Part shown: positions 62,625-64,000 of the stretch, piece after piece
How the letters are laid out: every line of letters starts with the position of its first letter
How positions within the stretch are numbered: position 1 is the first letter of the stretch
From: Carallia brachiata
Lineage: Eukaryota; Streptophyta; Magnoliopsida; Malpighiales; Rhizophoraceae
Direction of reading: 5' to 3'
Length of the DNA: 64,000 nt
NCBI GenBank assembly: GCA_021464245.1
Contig: JADCRB010000013.1
Coordinates: forward strand, 6,078,959-6,142,958
The notes under the pieces: generated by a model
Told to the model about the DNA's origin: nothing
Databases searched by the model: none
Seen by the model: the letters and a program-made list of their open reading frames with translations, nothing else
Translations under genes and position numbers: made by a program

Positions 62625-64000
62625 TGTGTTTGATTTGTTGCTCCTGTGATTTATTTTTGTACATCAATTTTTCTTTTTTTAAATAAATGATGATTAGTAT
62701 ATATAAATTCAAAAAATAATGTGCATATGTACAAAAGCTGCAGCGACTATTTGTAAATCAACAACCATTTTAAATATGGATTAACGAGTAACGGCTACGT
62801 GAGTGTAGTTTACAATGATAATCCATTAGTTCCGCTTTTGCGACGTCAATAAAATTGAAAGCTCTCCACACACATAAACATACTGACGAGTATTATTCGT
62901 TGAACTACTTGTTTATCATTAATTTATGGAAAATTTTGTTGAAAGCTCTCATGCATATTTCTCTCCTCTCCGTCCACAAAATTAAAATACAATATTTGGA
63001 GAGCTTTCATTTGAAACACCCGGAGCTTTTACTCTTATGGTCAATTAGGTTAAACTAGCAAGCTTGCATGGCACTTCTGGTAAAATTTAGCATATAAATA
63101 AAAGGAAAAAAATAGGTAGACGGATTTAGTGGACAAAAAATAGACGTAGGAATTTTTTTGTATAATTGGATAATTTATTTGTATAACGAGATACTAAATT
63201 ATTATAATAAATTTTAAAATATTTTTTATTATAAAAATTAAACGTTTAATTGTACAAATAAATTATCTAATTACAAAAAAAAAAAAAAATTTTTAATCTA
63301 TTTTCTGTTCATCAAATCCAAATCCTGCCAGTCTACTCTACCGAACTCTAAATAAAAATATAATAATTAGAAGACACCTGTGAGCATCTTCCGGTTGCTG
63401 TGAATTGAATTGTATACATTACAGTCTACAGAGACTGCTTTGATGCATCCAATGAATGTGATGTGATGCCTAGTTAATATATCTTTTATGGTGCAACTTT
63501 TTTTTTTTTCGTCTTTCTTTAAAAAAACAATCAGAATTTTCTGATTGGGTCAGGTTATGCACACTTCGGATAATTCACCAAAGACAAACTATCGATGAAA
63601 AAGGCAACGAATTCTATTGATATATGCTTTTGATTTGATAAAAAAAATGCTGAAGAAGTTATCGATCAATTATAACTCAATTATTATTATTATTATTTTT
63701 ATCTGAGACTGATCAATGTCCAGTTTAATGAACTGATTAATTTAAACCGATCCAGACAGAACTTTAAAGTGTGGTAAACGTCTTTCAGTAAATATTTAAC
63801 GCGACTGTATTTTTAGAAACTCGAATTCGAAATCTCTGATTAAATAGCGACGGACTCCTACTATCCACATTAACACTTACTGGTATAATTTAATTATTAC
63901 TCACCTTGTCTTTAACACTGAAAATTTTAAATTTGAATTCTGTTAACGGGATAAACAAAAAAGGAAGTTACTGAAAGAGGAAACAAGTGATTGTAAACTA
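62625..64000. other. AT-rich intergenic DNA, no gene recognised
   Basis: A pair of opposite-strand AT-rich stretches around 63,120-63,310 looks like a small palindrome (GTATAATTGGATAATTTATT near 63,160 and its partial complement near 63,255-63,280). No gene is supported. Confidence 0.4.

Overview
The window is nuclear DNA from a flowering plant, most likely a eudicot. It has AT-rich intergenic sequence, GT-AG introns, plastid-targeted nuclear proteins, plant-only families (S-protein homologue, THA8-like protein) and many short non-autonomous transposable elements. Nothing bacterial or organellar is present. I could not name the species.

Layout. 1-14,100 is gene-free and repeat-rich: tRNA-like tandem repeats with a period of about 310 bp, three diverged copies of a 1.3-3 kb segment, a 1.6-kb foldback transposon with a 9-bp target duplication, and an insertion with a roughly 750-bp polypurine core. 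14,136-18,246 (-) encodes a chloroplast M41-like (FtsH-like) membrane metallopeptidase of the VIR3/At5g27290 type. Head-to-head with it, 18,957-23,592 (+) encodes a plastid DEAD-box helicase of the RH50 type. 26,042-26,449 (-) is a small secreted S-protein homologue. 33,467-36,392 (+) is plastid phosphoglycerate kinase and 38,682-42,265 (-) is cytosolic phosphoglycerate kinase, arranged tail to tail. Between them, on the minus strand at about 36,744-37,004, lies a structured RNA gene with a plant Pol III snRNA-type promoter. I identify it as RNase MRP RNA. 46,510-47,265 (+) is a single-exon THA8-like chloroplast protein. 55,157-59,555 (+) is a 14-exon plastid glycolytic GAPDH (GAPCp). The rest is AT-rich intergenic DNA with LINE, SINE and MITE remnants.

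Functional theme. GAPDH and PGK catalyse consecutive steps of lower glycolysis, and one GAPCp plus the plastid and cytosolic PGKs lie within 26 kb. The M41-like protein, RH50 and the THA8-like protein are all predicted plastid biogenesis or RNA-metabolism factors. RNase MRP RNA acts in the nucleolus in pre-rRNA processing.

Quality caution. Several genes carry apparent single-base frame breaks, mostly at homopolymers or simple repeats: three in GAPCp, one in the PGK transit peptide and probably two in the M41-like gene. RH50, cytosolic PGK and the THA8-like gene are intact. Splice sites and flanking codons remain conserved, so consensus indels are more likely than true pseudogenes, but both remain possible.
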